Source: Nonomuraea gerenzanensis (GTDB lineage Bacteria; Actinomycetota; Actinomycetes; Streptosporangiales; Streptosporangiaceae). From it: a stretch of DNA of 64,000 nucleotides. Shown piece after piece: positions 26,125-35,462 of the stretch (its first letter is position 1; the number at the start of each line of letters is the position of its first letter). Both the position numbers and the translations under genes were made by a program. The DNA lies in the NCBI RefSeq assembly GCF_020215645.1, contig NZ_CP084058.1:11524501-11588500 (forward strand), given 5' to 3'. The notes below the pieces were generated by a model. It worked only from the letters and a program-made list of their open reading frames with translations, did not search any database and was not told where the DNA came from.

Positions 26125-26928
26125 TCACGGGCGGCGGCCGGCCTTTACTAGCAGGTCGGGCCGGTTGGTCATGATGCCGTCCACACCGTAGGAGATCAGC
26201 CGGCGCATCAGCGCGGGCCGGTCGGCCGACCAGGTGTAGACGCGCATGCCCCGATCGTGCACCTTCTGGACGTACCGGGCGGTCAGCCCGGTGTGCGGCA
26301 GGGTGAGGCCGTCGGCGTACCTGGCCACCTGGGCGAGGCGCCCGGCGGCGGGCTTGCCGAGCAGCGCGATGGGCAGGCCGGGCACCATGTCGCGTAGCAA
26401 CCGCATCGACTGCCAGCCGAACGCCTGCACGGTCAGCCGCTCCGGGGTCCACGCCGCGCGCTCCTCCTGCAGCTCGGCGGCCACCCGGCGGTCGATGTCC
26501 GGGCTGCGCGGGGAGTGCTTGATCTCCAGCAGCAGCCCGGCGCCGGTGCCGCGCAGCGACTCCAGGGCCCGCTTGAGCGTCGGCACGCCCTCGCCCCGGA
26601 AGCGCGGCGCGAACCACGAGCCCGCGTCCAGCCGCTGGATCTCCGCGAGCGTGAAGTCGGAGACCCACCACGGCTTCCGCTTGGGGAAGAGCTTCTCCAC
26701 GTCGGTGGTGCGGCTCAGGGTCTCGTCGTGCATCAGCACGAGCCGGTGATCCTTGGTCTGCTGGACGTCGAACTCGCACACGTCGGCCCGCTGCGCCCTG
26801 GCCAGGGCGCAGGCCGCGATCGTGTTCTCCGGCGCGTGGGCCGCGCCGCCACGGTGGGCGATGTTGTCCACCTGCGGCGGCGCGGCGGTGATGAGCGCGG
26901 TGACGACGACGCCGAGCGAGTGGTACAT
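26125..26928 (-). CDS. Glycerophosphodiester phosphodiesterase
   Basis: A 267-aa TIM-barrel hydrolase splitting glycerophosphodiesters to glycerol-3-phosphate and an alcohol. NIAHRGGAAHAPENT (His/Arg, Glu), CEFDVQQTKDHRLVLMHD (Glu/Asp and catalytic His), LLLEIKHSP and the closing GVDGIMTNRPDLL are all present. The N-terminal MYHSLGVVVTALITAAPP is a short hydrophobic segment, possibly a signal peptide or anchor. GGGGGAAGT lies directly upstream of ATG. It faces the STAND gene 10 bp away. Confidence 0.9.
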   Translation of the reverse strand: MYHSLGVVVTALITAAPPQVDNIAHRGGAAHAPENTIAACALARAQRADVCEFDVQQTKDHRLVLMHDETLSRTTDVEKLFPKRKPWWVSDFTLAEIQRLDAGSWFAPRFRGEGVPTLKRALESLRGTGAGLLLEIKHSPRSPDIDRRVAAELQEERAAWTPERLTVQAFGWQSMRLLRDMVPGLPIALLGKPAAGRLAQVARYADGLTLPHTGLTARYVQKVHDRGMRVYTWSADRPALMRRLISYGVDGIMTNRPDLLVKAGRRP

Positions 26929-27028
26929 ACTTCCCCCCAGGCCCCATATGTCTCGGTGCGGAGGAAAGTTCCCAGACGGTCGTTTTCTACCGCGCGTCGG
27001 CGAACTTTTTAACGCTTCGGCGAACCTC

Positions 27029-27928
27029 CTAGAACCGGATCTTCCGCAGGTACCGGTAGCCGACCTGCGAGGTCTGCCTGGGCGTCACGTCGGGGGTGTC
27101 GTTCTCCACGATGTACTCCCTGACCCGGTGGGCGTCGAACACCCGGCGGAAGTCGATCGTGCCGGTGCCCAGGTCGGCCATGTCGCCGTCCAGGTGCCGG
27201 TCCTTGACGTGGTACTGCAGCACCCGCTGCGGCGCCCGTCTGATGACGTCGATCGCGAACTTCACCGGGTCCCTGGCCCCGCGCCCCACGCCGCCGGTGA
27301 CCGCCCAGTAGATGTCGATCTCCAGGTGGACCAGACGCGGGTCCAGCTCGGAGGTCAGCACGTCCCAGGGGGTCACCCCGCCGCCGAGGTCGGTGGTGAA
27401 CTCGTGGGCGTGGTTGTGGTAGCCGTAGCGCAGCCCCGCCTTGCGGGCGGCCTGCGCCTCGACGTTCATCCGCTCGGCCCAGCCCTTCCACTCGTCCAGG
27501 CTGTTCGAGGCCAGGTACGGCACCACCATGTAGGTCTGACCGAGGGTCAGCGCGTTCTGGATCTTCGTCTCCAGCGCGGCGTCGTCGGGGCTGATGCCGT
27601 CGTGGCTGGAGCTGGCCTCGATGCCGAGGCCGTCGAGGAAGTCGCGTAACTGCTGCGCCGTACGGCCGAAGTAGCCCAGCGCCAGCTCGACCTTCGGGTA
27701 ACCGATCTCGGCCAGGTAGGCCAGCGTGGTGTCGTAGTTCTGGGCCAGGTCGTCGCGTACGGTCCAGAGCTGGATGCTGATCTGGCCCGGCGGGACCCGC
27801 TCCCTGCCGCCGTGATGGTGCGGTGGGCTCGCCGCCGCGGCCGGGGACGCGGCTGCCAGGGCGGCGGCGCCGAGTCCGAGACCCGCTGCCAGCAGGGAGC
27901 GCCTGCTGGGGCCGTAGCCGTAACACAT
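27029..27928 (-). CDS. Tat-exported sugar phosphate isomerase/epimerase-like TIM barrel
   Basis: A 299-aa protein with twin-arginine signal SRRSLLAAGLGLGAAA (8-23) and an AP-endonuclease-2/xylose-isomerase-like barrel: QLWTVRDDLAQ, YGYHNHAHEF, LEIDIYWAVTGG and YHVKDRH supply metal-binding His, Glu and Asp. The export signal means it acts outside the cytoplasm, so a free sugar is a likelier substrate than a sugar phosphate. 11 bp downstream of the sugar dehydrogenase gene; one operon. Confidence 0.88.
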   Translation of the reverse strand: MCYGYGPSRRSLLAAGLGLGAAALAAASPAAAASPPHHHGGRERVPPGQISIQLWTVRDDLAQNYDTTLAYLAEIGYPKVELALGYFGRTAQQLRDFLDGLGIEASSSHDGISPDDAALETKIQNALTLGQTYMVVPYLASNSLDEWKGWAERMNVEAQAARKAGLRYGYHNHAHEFTTDLGGGVTPWDVLTSELDPRLVHLEIDIYWAVTGGVGRGARDPVKFAIDVIRRAPQRVLQYHVKDRHLDGDMADLGTGTIDFRRVFDAHRVREYIVENDTPDVTPRQTSQVGYRYLRKIRF

Positions 27929-27939
27929 GAGGGTGTCTC

Positions 27940-30033
27940 CTAACTCGTGGGCTCCAGCACGACCTGCGTGCTGGAGGTGAGCGGCGGCAGGCCGCCGGTG
28001 CCCGGGTCGGTGTAGGTGGCCACGAAGACGCCGGTGAGCTCGTCGGTCTCCGGGTCGTGGCCGCTCGGCTCGGTGGTCTGGATGGAGCCCGTGCAGCCGC
28101 GGGCCGTGGTCTGCGGGTGGCCGTGGTCGTCGTGGCCGAGTATGTAGTCCACGGTCACGTTCGCGCAGTTCACCGGCTGGTCGTCGGTGACGCGGACCTC
28201 GAACTCGACCACGTCGCCGAAGGTGAACGGCTGGCCGGCGACCGGCCGTACCAGCTCCACGACCGGTGCGGCGTTGCCGACCACGATCCGCACCGACGCG
28301 GACGCCGACCTGCCGCTGGGGTCGCTCACCCGCAGGGTGGCGTCGTAGGTGCCGTTCTGGGTGTAGGTGTAGGAGCCGCTCGGTTCGCGGGAGTCGACCC
28401 GGCCGTCGGCGTCGAAGTCCCAGGCGTAGCGGATCCGGTCGCCGTCGGCGTCGGTGGTGCCGGTGCTGGTGAAGCCGACGGTGAGCGGGGCCAGGCCGTT
28501 CGTCACCGTGGCCTGCACGGCCGGGATCGGCGTGTGGTTGCCGGTGTTGCCGATGTAGTCGATGCGGGCGAGCTGGGCGTCCGGGTTCTCGCTGAAGAAG
28601 CCGTCGCCGTACTCCAGGACGTAGAGCGCGCCGTCGGGGCCGAACTCCAGGTCCATCGGGTTGTCGAAGACGAACGAGGGCAGCACGGGCTCGATCCGCC
28701 TGCCGTTGCCGTGGAACGCCTTGACGTAGTCGCGGGTCCACTCGTAGAAGAGCGGCACGCCGTCGTAGTACCTCGGCCAGCCCACGGCCGTGCGGCCACG
28801 CGTGTCGGCCGGGTCGAAGTCGTAGGCCGGGCCCGCCATCGGCCCGATGCCGCCGGTGCCCAGCTCGGGGAACTCCGCCGACGGCCCGTACGAGTACCAC
28901 ACGTCCGGCTGGACCACCGGCGGCAGCCGGCGCAGCCCGGTGTTGCGCGGCGACTCGTTGACCGGCGCCGCGCAGTCGAACGTGGCCCCCGAGGTGCCGG
29001 TGGCGAAATCGTAGTCCACGTACGGCAGCCGCGCCGTCGCGCAGTACGGCCAGCCGTAGTTGCCCGCCTTGCGGACGACCGTCCACTTCCCGTGCCCGGC
29101 CGGGCCGCGCGCGGGATCGGCCTCCTGCTGGTCGGGCGAGTAGTCGGCGACGTACAGCTCGCCGGTGCGCCGGTTCAGCTCGATCCTGAACGGGTTGCGC
29201 AGGCCCATCGCGTAGATCTCCGGCCGGGTGCCCGCCGTGCCCGGCCTGAAGAGGTTGCCCCTGGGAATCGTGTACGAGCCGTTCTCACGGACGCTGATGC
29301 GCAGGATCTTGCCCCGCAGGTCGTTGGTGTTGCCGGAGCTGCGCTGGGCGTCGAAGGCCGGGTTCCGGTCGGCCCGCTCGTCGATCGGGGTGAAACCGTC
29401 GGACTGGAACGGGTTCGTGTCGTCGCCGGTGGACAGGTAGAGGTTCCCGGCGGCGTCGAAGACGATGTCGCCGCCGACGTGGCAGCAGATGCCCCGGTCC
29501 ACCGGGACGTCGAGGATGCGCTGCTCGGTACGCAGGTCGATGGTCGTGCCGCCCCAGCGGAAGCGGGAGAGCCTGATCAGGCCCTTGAAGGGCGCGAAGT
29601 CCGCCGGGGTGCCGGTGAACGGCGCGTCGCCCTCGTTGACGTCCGGCGTCGCCGGGTCGTCGACGGGGGTGTTCAGCGGGGGCGAGTAGTAGAGATAGAC
29701 CCAGTCGTCCTTCTTGGAGCCCTTGCCGAAGCCGGGGCTCAGGGCGATGCTCTGCAGCCCTTCCTCGTCGTGCTGGTAGACGTCGAGCCGGGCGGCGAGC
29801 GTGTTGAGGCCGGTCTTCGGGTCGTGTAACCAGACCTCGCCCTTCCTGGTCGTGTGCAGCACCCTGGAATCGGGTAGCACCGCCAGGTCCATCGGTTCGC
29901 CCGGGTTGTCGTTGAGCGTCACCTTCTGGAACTGGGAGTCGGGCGGCGGCGCCGCCGCGCCTGCTTGGGCGGCGCCTGCCGGCATGAGGATCGCCGCAGC
30001 AGTCAGGGCCGCGATTGCGGTTCTCGCGCTCAT
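27940..30033 (-). CDS. Secreted PQQ-dependent sugar dehydrogenase-like protein with PKD domain
   Basis: A 697-aa exported six-bladed propeller of the glucose/sorbosone dehydrogenase (GSDH) family. Signal peptide about 1-25; DLAVLPDSRVLHTTRKGEVW starts the propeller; GDIVFDAAGNLYLSTGDDT and YAMGLRNPFRIELN are family-typical. Residues about 520-600 form a PKD domain (DADGDRIRYAWDFDADG), and a C-terminal beta domain follows. In actinomycetes it is commonly next to a TIM-barrel isomerase gene, as here. AAGGAG lies seven bases before the ATG. Whether PQQ is bound is not shown by the sequence. Confidence 0.88.
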   Translation of the reverse strand: MSARTAIAALTAAAILMPAGAAQAGAAAPPPDSQFQKVTLNDNPGEPMDLAVLPDSRVLHTTRKGEVWLHDPKTGLNTLAARLDVYQHDEEGLQSIALSPGFGKGSKKDDWVYLYYSPPLNTPVDDPATPDVNEGDAPFTGTPADFAPFKGLIRLSRFRWGGTTIDLRTEQRILDVPVDRGICCHVGGDIVFDAAGNLYLSTGDDTNPFQSDGFTPIDERADRNPAFDAQRSSGNTNDLRGKILRISVRENGSYTIPRGNLFRPGTAGTRPEIYAMGLRNPFRIELNRRTGELYVADYSPDQQEADPARGPAGHGKWTVVRKAGNYGWPYCATARLPYVDYDFATGTSGATFDCAAPVNESPRNTGLRRLPPVVQPDVWYSYGPSAEFPELGTGGIGPMAGPAYDFDPADTRGRTAVGWPRYYDGVPLFYEWTRDYVKAFHGNGRRIEPVLPSFVFDNPMDLEFGPDGALYVLEYGDGFFSENPDAQLARIDYIGNTGNHTPIPAVQATVTNGLAPLTVGFTSTGTTDADGDRIRYAWDFDADGRVDSREPSGSYTYTQNGTYDATLRVSDPSGRSASASVRIVVGNAAPVVELVRPVAGQPFTFGDVVEFEVRVTDDQPVNCANVTVDYILGHDDHGHPQTTARGCTGSIQTTEPSGHDPETDELTGVFVATYTDPGTGGLPPLTSSTQVVLEPTS

Positions 30034-30063
30034 GCCTCTCTCCTTCGGTCTACTCGGGGGAAT

Positions 30064-30101
30064 AAGAGAGGGCAAAGTAACGTGAATGTAACCCGAGTTA
30101 C
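30064..30101 (-). promoter_or_regulatory. Putative promoter/operator of the sugar dehydrogenase operon
   Basis: GTAAC occurs at 30077-30081 and 30088-30092, and its complement GTTAC at 30097-30101, forming GTAAC-N4-GTTAC. On the minus strand TTCACG and TATTCC, 16 bp apart, could be -35 and -10 elements. Unverified. Confidence 0.3.
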
Positions 30102-30173
30102 GCCGATCGAGGAGGGCCTAATCGTCACCGATCCGCGCATCTCCGCCTCGGATCGGATTAAGTGCACAACGCG

Positions 30174-30205
30174 GATCGCCCCCGCCCGTGCGGGCGGAGG
30201 CGATC
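30174..30205 (-). terminator. Strong hairpin downstream of the HtrA gene
   Basis: 15-bp arms with one mismatch (GATCGCC-C-CCGCCCG against CGGGCGG-A-GGCGATC) and a two-base loop, 24 bp past the HtrA stop. No T-run, as is usual for actinobacterial terminators. Confidence 0.65.
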
Positions 30206-30229
30206 TCGGGACGAGCAGGAGCGCGCCGG

Positions 30230-31456
30230 CTACTGCTGCTGCTTCTGCTCCTCCATGGTGACGGTCACGGTGTTCTCCTCGCCGTCACGCTGGTAGGTGA
30301 TGGCGACCTGCTGGCCGACCTTGTACCCCCGCACCTGGCCGACGACCGTGTCACCGCCCTGGACCGCCGTCTCGCCGATCCTGGTGATCAGGTCCCCCTG
30401 CTTCAGCCCGGCCTTCTCGGCGGGGCTGCCCTGGGTCACCTGCCGGATGAGCGCGCCGGAGACGTCGCCGCTGGCGTCGGTGACGCTCACGCCCAGGTAC
30501 ACGTGGCTCACCGTGCCCTTGCTGATGAGCTGCTCGGAGACGTGCTTGGCGGTGTTCACGGGGATCGCGAAGCCGAGGTTGACGCCGTCGGCGGCGACCG
30601 CGCTGTTGATGCCGACCAGCTCGCCCGCCGCGTTCACCAGGGCGCCGCCCGAGTTGCCCGGGTTGATCGCCGCGTCGGTCTGGATCATGCCGCCGAGGGT
30701 GGTGGTCTCCGACTGCCGCTGCTGCCCCTGCCCGCCCCAGCCCGGCGGGAGCTGCTGCTCGTCCTGACCGCTCCCGGAGGTCACGGTACGGTCCAGCGCG
30801 CTGATGATGCCGGACGTCACAGTGCCGTCCAGGCCCAGCGGGCTGCCGATGGCCAGCACGTCGTCGCCCACCTTGAGCTGGTCGCTGTCCCCGAGCGCCA
30901 CCTTGGCCAGCCCCGACACGCCCTCGGCCTTGATGACGGCCAGGTCGGTGGCCGGGTCGGTGCCGACCACGCTCGCCTTGGCCGTCTTGCCGTCGTTGAA
31001 CTTGACCGTCAGCCCACCGTTCTGCCCCGACACGACGTGGTTGTTGGTCAGGATGTAGCCGTCCTGCGACAGCACCACGCCCGAGCCCTCGCTCGTCTGG
31101 CCCTGGATCATCACCACGGACGGCTGCACCTTCTCCGCCACCTGCGCCACCGTGAACTGGTTCGTGGCGGTGCGGAACACCGGGCTCGGGTTGCTCGCGG
31201 TGCTCGTGGCCACGGGCTGCGGGCTGCCCCCCGCCAGGTACGCGCCCACGGCCCCGCCGCCCAGCGCCGCCGCCGACAGGGCGGCCACGGCGGCCACCGC
31301 CAGCCCCGCGATCGCCTTACGGGTCAGCATGAACCCGGTCCGCCTCGGCGGCGGGGGCGGCGGCATCACCGGGTTCGGCCGGGTGAACCCTCCGGCCGAG
31401 GGCGGGGTGTCACCGAACTGGCTCCAGCCACCGGTACGAGGCTCGTTCGCGTCCAT
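30230..31456 (-). CDS. Membrane-anchored trypsin-like protease with PDZ domain (HtrA/DegP family)
   Basis: A 408-aa protein. A Pro-rich cytoplasmic tail (1-42) leads to one membrane helix (about 48-72). The protease domain has His in ILTNNHVV, Asp in ATDLAVIKA and Ser in AAINPGNSGGALV. Between Asp and Ser lies a Gln-rich surface loop (GGQGQQRQ). A PDZ domain follows with VSHVYLGVSV and GSPAEKAGLKQGDLI. It should degrade or check misfolded envelope proteins. ATG follows AGGAGA. Separated from the upstream two-component operon by 148 bp. Confidence 0.92.
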   Translation of the reverse strand: MDANEPRTGGWSQFGDTPPSAGGFTRPNPVMPPPPPPRRTGFMLTRKAIAGLAVAAVAALSAAALGGGAVGAYLAGGSPQPVATSTASNPSPVFRTATNQFTVAQVAEKVQPSVVMIQGQTSEGSGVVLSQDGYILTNNHVVSGQNGGLTVKFNDGKTAKASVVGTDPATDLAVIKAEGVSGLAKVALGDSDQLKVGDDVLAIGSPLGLDGTVTSGIISALDRTVTSGSGQDEQQLPPGWGGQGQQRQSETTTLGGMIQTDAAINPGNSGGALVNAAGELVGINSAVAADGVNLGFAIPVNTAKHVSEQLISKGTVSHVYLGVSVTDASGDVSGALIRQVTQGSPAEKAGLKQGDLITRIGETAVQGGDTVVGQVRGYKVGQQVAITYQRDGEENTVTVTMEEQKQQQ

Positions 31457-31604
31457 GTCATCTCCTGTAGTCCCGATGACACAAGAGTGAGCCCCGTGGC
31501 GTAAATACCGACTAAGCGGTGATTGCCCGGTATGCACACCTGCTGATCTCGGCCTTATCGCTGCTGGCAGCGGCGATCGCCCGTCCGGGAAAAATCCCGA
31601 AAAA

Positions 31605-32273
31605 TCATTGGAAGTCGCCCGGCACGATCAGCCCCGTCTCGTACGCCGCGATCACCGCCTGCACCCGGTCCCGCAGCCCCAGCTTGGTCAGCACGTTGCT
31701 GACATGGGTCTTCACCGTGTGCTCGCTGACCACCATCTCCCGCGCGATCTCCGCGTTGGACAGCCCCCTGGCCATCATGCGCAGCGTCTCCTGCTCGCGC
31801 CCGGTCAGCACCGACAGCCGCTGCGACGGCGGGGCGGCGGCGCGCGGGGCGGCCCGGGAGGTGAAGTCGGCGATGAGCTTGGTGGTGACCGAGGGGGCGA
31901 GCAACGACTCGCCGGCCGAGACCACCCGTACGGCGTGCACCAGGTCGTCGCGCCTGACGTCCTTGAGCAGGAAGCCGCTGGCCCCGGCCCGCAGCGCGTC
32001 GTAGACGTAGTCGTCCAGGTCGAACGTGGTGAGCATGAGGACCCGGCAGTCCCCCTCCGCGCAGATGGCGCGGGCGGCCTCGATGCCGTCCATGACCGGC
32101 ATGCGGATGTCGAGCAGGAGCAGGTCCGGGCGGTGCTCGCGAACGGCGGCGATCGCCTGCGCGCCGTCGCCCGCCTCGGCGACGACCTCGATGTCCGGCT
32201 GGGCGTCGAGGATCATGCTGAACCCGGCGCGGACCAGCTCCTGGTCGTCCGCCACCACGACGCGGATGCTCAC
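31605..32273 (-). CDS. NarL/LuxR-type response regulator
   Basis: A 222-aa regulator. Receiver domain with acidic pocket VVVADDQELVRAGF, phospho-acceptor Asp in LLLLDIRMPVMDG (about 54), Thr in LMLTTFD and Lys in FLLKDV. The LuxR HTH is LTGREQETLRMMARGLSNAEIAREMVVSEHTVKTHVSNVLTKL. The GTG start overlaps the kinase stop as GTGA, indicating coupled translation with its partner kinase. Confidence 0.93.
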   Translation of the reverse strand: MSIRVVVADDQELVRAGFSMILDAQPDIEVVAEAGDGAQAIAAVREHRPDLLLLDIRMPVMDGIEAARAICAEGDCRVLMLTTFDLDDYVYDALRAGASGFLLKDVRRDDLVHAVRVVSAGESLLAPSVTTKLIADFTSRAAPRAAAPPSQRLSVLTGREQETLRMMARGLSNAEIAREMVVSEHTVKTHVSNVLTKLGLRDRVQAVIAAYETGLIVPGDFQ

Positions 32274-33430
32274 GACGCCGCCAGCGGCAGCCGGACGAGC
32301 ACCTGGAAGCCCTGCCCGCCGGGGCGCGGGCCGAGCTGCGCGGTGCCGCCGCACGCGGCTGCCCGCTCGCGGATGCCGATCAGGCCGTTGCCGCCCGAGG
32401 GGAGCGCCGGGGCCCTGCCCCGGCCGTCGTCGGTGATGTCGATCATGAGTGCGTGGTCCTGCCAGGTGAGGGCGACGTCGGCGCGGGCGGCGCCCGCGTG
32501 CTTGACGATGTTGGTGAGGGCTTCCTGGGTGATGCGGTACGCGGCCACCTCGGTGTCGGGCGACAGCGGCCGGGGCGAGCCCGAGGTGGAGTATGTCACG
32601 TGCAGCCCGGTTCCCCGGACCTGGTCGGCCAGGGCGGGCAGCCCTTCGATGGTGGGCTGCGGGCCGCGCGGGCCCTCCTCCTCCTTGAGCACGTTCAGCA
32701 GGCGGCGCAGTTGCACCATGGCGTCGCGCCCGGCGCCGGCGATGGCGTCGAAGGCGGCCACGGCCCTGGCCGGGTTCGAGGTGACCGCCACCGGGCCGGC
32801 CTCGGCCTGGACGACCATGACGCTGACCGCGTGGGCGAGGATGTCGTGCATGTCGCGGGCGATCCTGGCCCGCTCGCGCTCGGCGGCGCGCTCGGCCTCG
32901 ATCTCGCGCTCGCGGGCCAGCCGCACGGCCCGCTCCTCCAGCGCGGCGGCGTGGGCCCGGGAGGCCGCCGCCGCGCGGCCGATGGCGTACGCGGCGACGA
33001 ACTGCACGGTGCCGCGCACCCCCGACTCGGCCGAGCCGACGATGAGCAGGCCGCCGCCGAGCGTGATGGCGAACGGGATCCACCGCTTCCACCTGCTGGA
33101 GTAGGCGGCCAGCGTGTAGAGAGCCACCAGCGTCGTGTACCAGATGGGCTGGGCGGCCACCTCGTCCACGAGGTCGTAGAAGCCTGTGGGGACGCAGACG
33201 GACAGCAGCACGAGCACCGGTGCGCGGCGACGCCAGATCAGCGGCACCGCGGAGGCGACCACCACCGCGTAACCCCACCAGTGCCAGGGCCCGCCGTGCG
33301 GGTTCTCACGGGACAGGAACGGCCAGAGCTGCACGAGCAGCACCAGCGCCGCGAGCGCGCCGTCCACCAGGATCGTGGGCAGCCCGCCGTACCAGCGGCG
33401 GAACCGCGCGACCAACCGGGACTCGGACAT
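32270..33430 (-). CDS. DesK-type sensor histidine kinase
   Basis: A 386-aa kinase with four to six N-terminal membrane helices (about 20-150), a short coiled coil (ALEERAVRLAREREIEAERAAE), a HisKA_3 phosphorylation site in ARIARDMHDILAHAVSVMV, and an HATPase domain with N box EALTNIVKHA and G box DDGRGR...GNGLIGIRERA. The membrane helices themselves probably sense the signal. A GTG at 33457, overlapping the preceding stop as GTGA, is an equally possible start giving 395 aa. Confidence 0.92.
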   Translation of the reverse strand: MSESRLVARFRRWYGGLPTILVDGALAALVLLVQLWPFLSRENPHGGPWHWWGYAVVVASAVPLIWRRRAPVLVLLSVCVPTGFYDLVDEVAAQPIWYTTLVALYTLAAYSSRWKRWIPFAITLGGGLLIVGSAESGVRGTVQFVAAYAIGRAAAASRAHAAALEERAVRLAREREIEAERAAERERARIARDMHDILAHAVSVMVVQAEAGPVAVTSNPARAVAAFDAIAGAGRDAMVQLRRLLNVLKEEEGPRGPQPTIEGLPALADQVRGTGLHVTYSTSGSPRPLSPDTEVAAYRITQEALTNIVKHAGAARADVALTWQDHALMIDITDDGRGRAPALPSGGNGLIGIRERAAACGGTAQLGPRPGGQGFQVLVRLPLAAS

Positions 33431-33453
33431 AAGTCCCAATTGTCCCCTCCAGG

Positions 33454-34032
33454 TCACGCGACGGCGACCGCGTGGCGGGCCGGCGCCCGGCGCGCGAGCG
33501 GCACGAACGAGACCAGCAGGCACAGGGCGCCAAGCGGGATGAGGTCCTTGTCCATGAACGGCAGGGCGAGGTCGAGCAGCACCAGGACGGGCATCCACGC
33601 CTTGACCCTGCGCATGACCGCGAGCTGCAGCACGATCCCGAGCTGGGCCAGGTAGAACAGGAACGGGCCGCCGTCGTACACCACGATCGACACCCCGGGC
33701 ACGCTCTGCACCTGGTCGAAGAGCACGCCCATCCCGTCGTGGTCGGCGGCCATGAACCCCACGACGAGGTCGATGCCGAACTGGGCGAGCAGCGTCGCGA
33801 TGCCGGCGGTCCCGGCCACCGCGGTCACGGTGGACAGCGTGCCGCGGCCCGCCATGGCGCGCAGCTGCCAGAAGATCTGTGCGAACAGGACCAGGGCGGC
33901 CATGAACGCGAGGTGCCCGGCCGTCCAGGCGAGGCCGGGGCCTCGGCTGCCGTCGAGCCCGTCGATGATGCGGATCACCCCGTAGGCGAAGGTGAGCAGG
34001 GGTGCGGCGATGAAGGCGATGCGGGAGTTCAT
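33454..34032 (-). CDS. Integral membrane protein encoded with the DesK/NarL pair
   Basis: A 192-aa protein with about six membrane helices (residues 5-20, 37-58, 72-95, 118-140, 145-160, 168-182) and charged loops such as MAADHDGMG. I do not recognise a family. It is the first gene of the operon with the kinase and response regulator, 4 bp or 23 bp from the kinase depending on the start chosen, so it may modulate or feed signal to the kinase. AGGA lies nine bases before ATG. Confidence 0.75.
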   Translation of the reverse strand: MNSRIAFIAAPLLTFAYGVIRIIDGLDGSRGPGLAWTAGHLAFMAALVLFAQIFWQLRAMAGRGTLSTVTAVAGTAGIATLLAQFGIDLVVGFMAADHDGMGVLFDQVQSVPGVSIVVYDGGPFLFYLAQLGIVLQLAVMRRVKAWMPVLVLLDLALPFMDKDLIPLGALCLLVSFVPLARRAPARHAVAVA

Positions 34033-34195
34033 GGCGGCAATCCTGGTCCCGGGGAGGGAGGCCGGGCATCGCCGGTGCGAGGGATTCGGCGGCTCACTCG
34101 TGCGAGGGAGACGGAATGGGTCGCGTCGGCGATCCGCGGCGGGGGTGCCCGCCAGCAGGATGGTCGACGTTCCCAGCGACCTGGAGGAGATCACC

Positions 34196-35401
34196 TTGTT
34201 GAAGACCGCAGCCGCCTGCCTCGCCCTGGCCACCGCCCTCGTGGCCGCACCCGCTCAGGCGGCCACGTCCGCCACGCTGACCTGCCCGGCGCCCACCGTC
34301 ATGCGGCCGGACCCCGGCGCCGTGGTCCCGCCGGTCGACCAGGCGGCGCTGAGCAAGTCGATCGCCGGCCTGCCCGCCGCCGACGCCACCGCGGCCGTGG
34401 TCCGGGTGAGCGGCTCGAAGGGCTCGTGGCGGGGCGTGAGCGGCGTGGCCGACGTACGGACGGGGCGCGAGGCCGCGCAGCACGTGCGCTTCCGCGTCGG
34501 CAGCGTGACGAAGGTGTTCACCACCGCGGTGGTGCTGCAACTCGTCGCGGAGGGCCGGCTCTCGCTCGGCGACACCGTCCAGGACCACCTGCCCGGCCTG
34601 CTGCCCGCCTCCTACCCGGACGTCCAGGTGGGCCAGCTGCTCAACCACACCAGCGGCCTGCCCGCCCCTGAGCTGCCTGAAGGCTTCGAGCACGTCTACG
34701 AGACCAGGTTCGACAGGTGGACCCCGCAGCAGTACGTGGCCCTGGCCGTGCGCAACCCGATCGAGTTCACCCCGGGCACCAGGCAGCACTACCTCAACAT
34801 CAACACGTTCGTGGCCGGGCTGCTGATCGAGCAGGTCACCGGCGAGACGTACGAGCACGAGGTGACGAACCGGATCCTGCGCCCGGTCGGCATGCGCGAC
34901 AGCTACCTGCCCGGCACCTCGACCACGATCAGGGGCCCGCACCACCGGGGCTACCAGAGCGTGCCCGCGGGCTTCGCGAACGCCATCCCCTACGGCGACG
35001 GATACGTGGTGGACATGACCAGGACCAGCGTCACCTCGACCTGGGCGTCGGGCGACCTGATCTCGACCGCGGCGGACCTGGAGAAGTTCGTCAAGGCGCT
35101 GTTCTCCGGCGAGGTCGTGCCGCCTGCCCAGCTGGAGCCGATGTTCACGGTGCCGGACGTGACGATGTTCGACGAGTGCGGCAACCAGCCCGCGACCTAC
35201 ACCTCCGGCCTGACGAAGATGGTGCTGCCGGACGGGATCGTGGCGTACGGCAAGACCGGGTCCCGCTACGGCTACACCACCGGGGTCGGCGCGACCAGGG
35301 ACCTGTCGAGGACCTTGGTCTACTCCGTCAACTCCACCGACGCCAAGTCCTCCGGCCAGAACCGGCGCACGCTCGGCATCGTGTTGGCCTCCTTCGCCTG
35401 A
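34196..35401 (+). CDS. Secreted serine hydrolase, beta-lactamase class C / D,D-carboxypeptidase family
   Basis: A 401-aa exported penicillin-binding-fold enzyme. Signal peptide LKTAAACLALATALVAAPAQA; active-site SxxK in VGSVTKVFTT, YxN in HYLNIN, and KTG in AYGKTGSRYG. Such proteins act as D-alanyl-D-alanine carboxypeptidases or esterases. The TTG start (34196, or the adjacent TTG at 34199) sits six bases after GGAGGAG; an upstream ATG at 34160 lacks a proper SD. A perfect hairpin follows the stop. Confidence 0.9.
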   Translation: MLKTAAACLALATALVAAPAQAATSATLTCPAPTVMRPDPGAVVPPVDQAALSKSIAGLPAADATAAVVRVSGSKGSWRGVSGVADVRTGREAAQHVRFRVGSVTKVFTTAVVLQLVAEGRLSLGDTVQDHLPGLLPASYPDVQVGQLLNHTSGLPAPELPEGFEHVYETRFDRWTPQQYVALAVRNPIEFTPGTRQHYLNINTFVAGLLIEQVTGETYEHEVTNRILRPVGMRDSYLPGTSTTIRGPHHRGYQSVPAGFANAIPYGDGYVVDMTRTSVTSTWASGDLISTAADLEKFVKALFSGEVVPPAQLEPMFTVPDVTMFDECGNQPATYTSGLTKMVLPDGIVAYGKTGSRYGYTTGVGATRDLSRTLVYSVNSTDAKSSGQNRRTLGIVLASFA

Positions 35402-35413
35402 CCGAGCACCCGG

Positions 35414-35449
35414 GAGATGTGAGGGCCGGCGAACTCACCCTCACATCTC
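35414..35449. terminator. Perfect 12-bp hairpin between convergent genes
   Basis: GAGATGTGAGGG and its exact complement around a 12-base loop, midway between the serine hydrolase stop (35401) and the stop of the small minus-strand gene (35463). Probably a bidirectional terminator. Confidence 0.75.
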
Positions 35450-35462
35450 GGCCGGCGACCGC

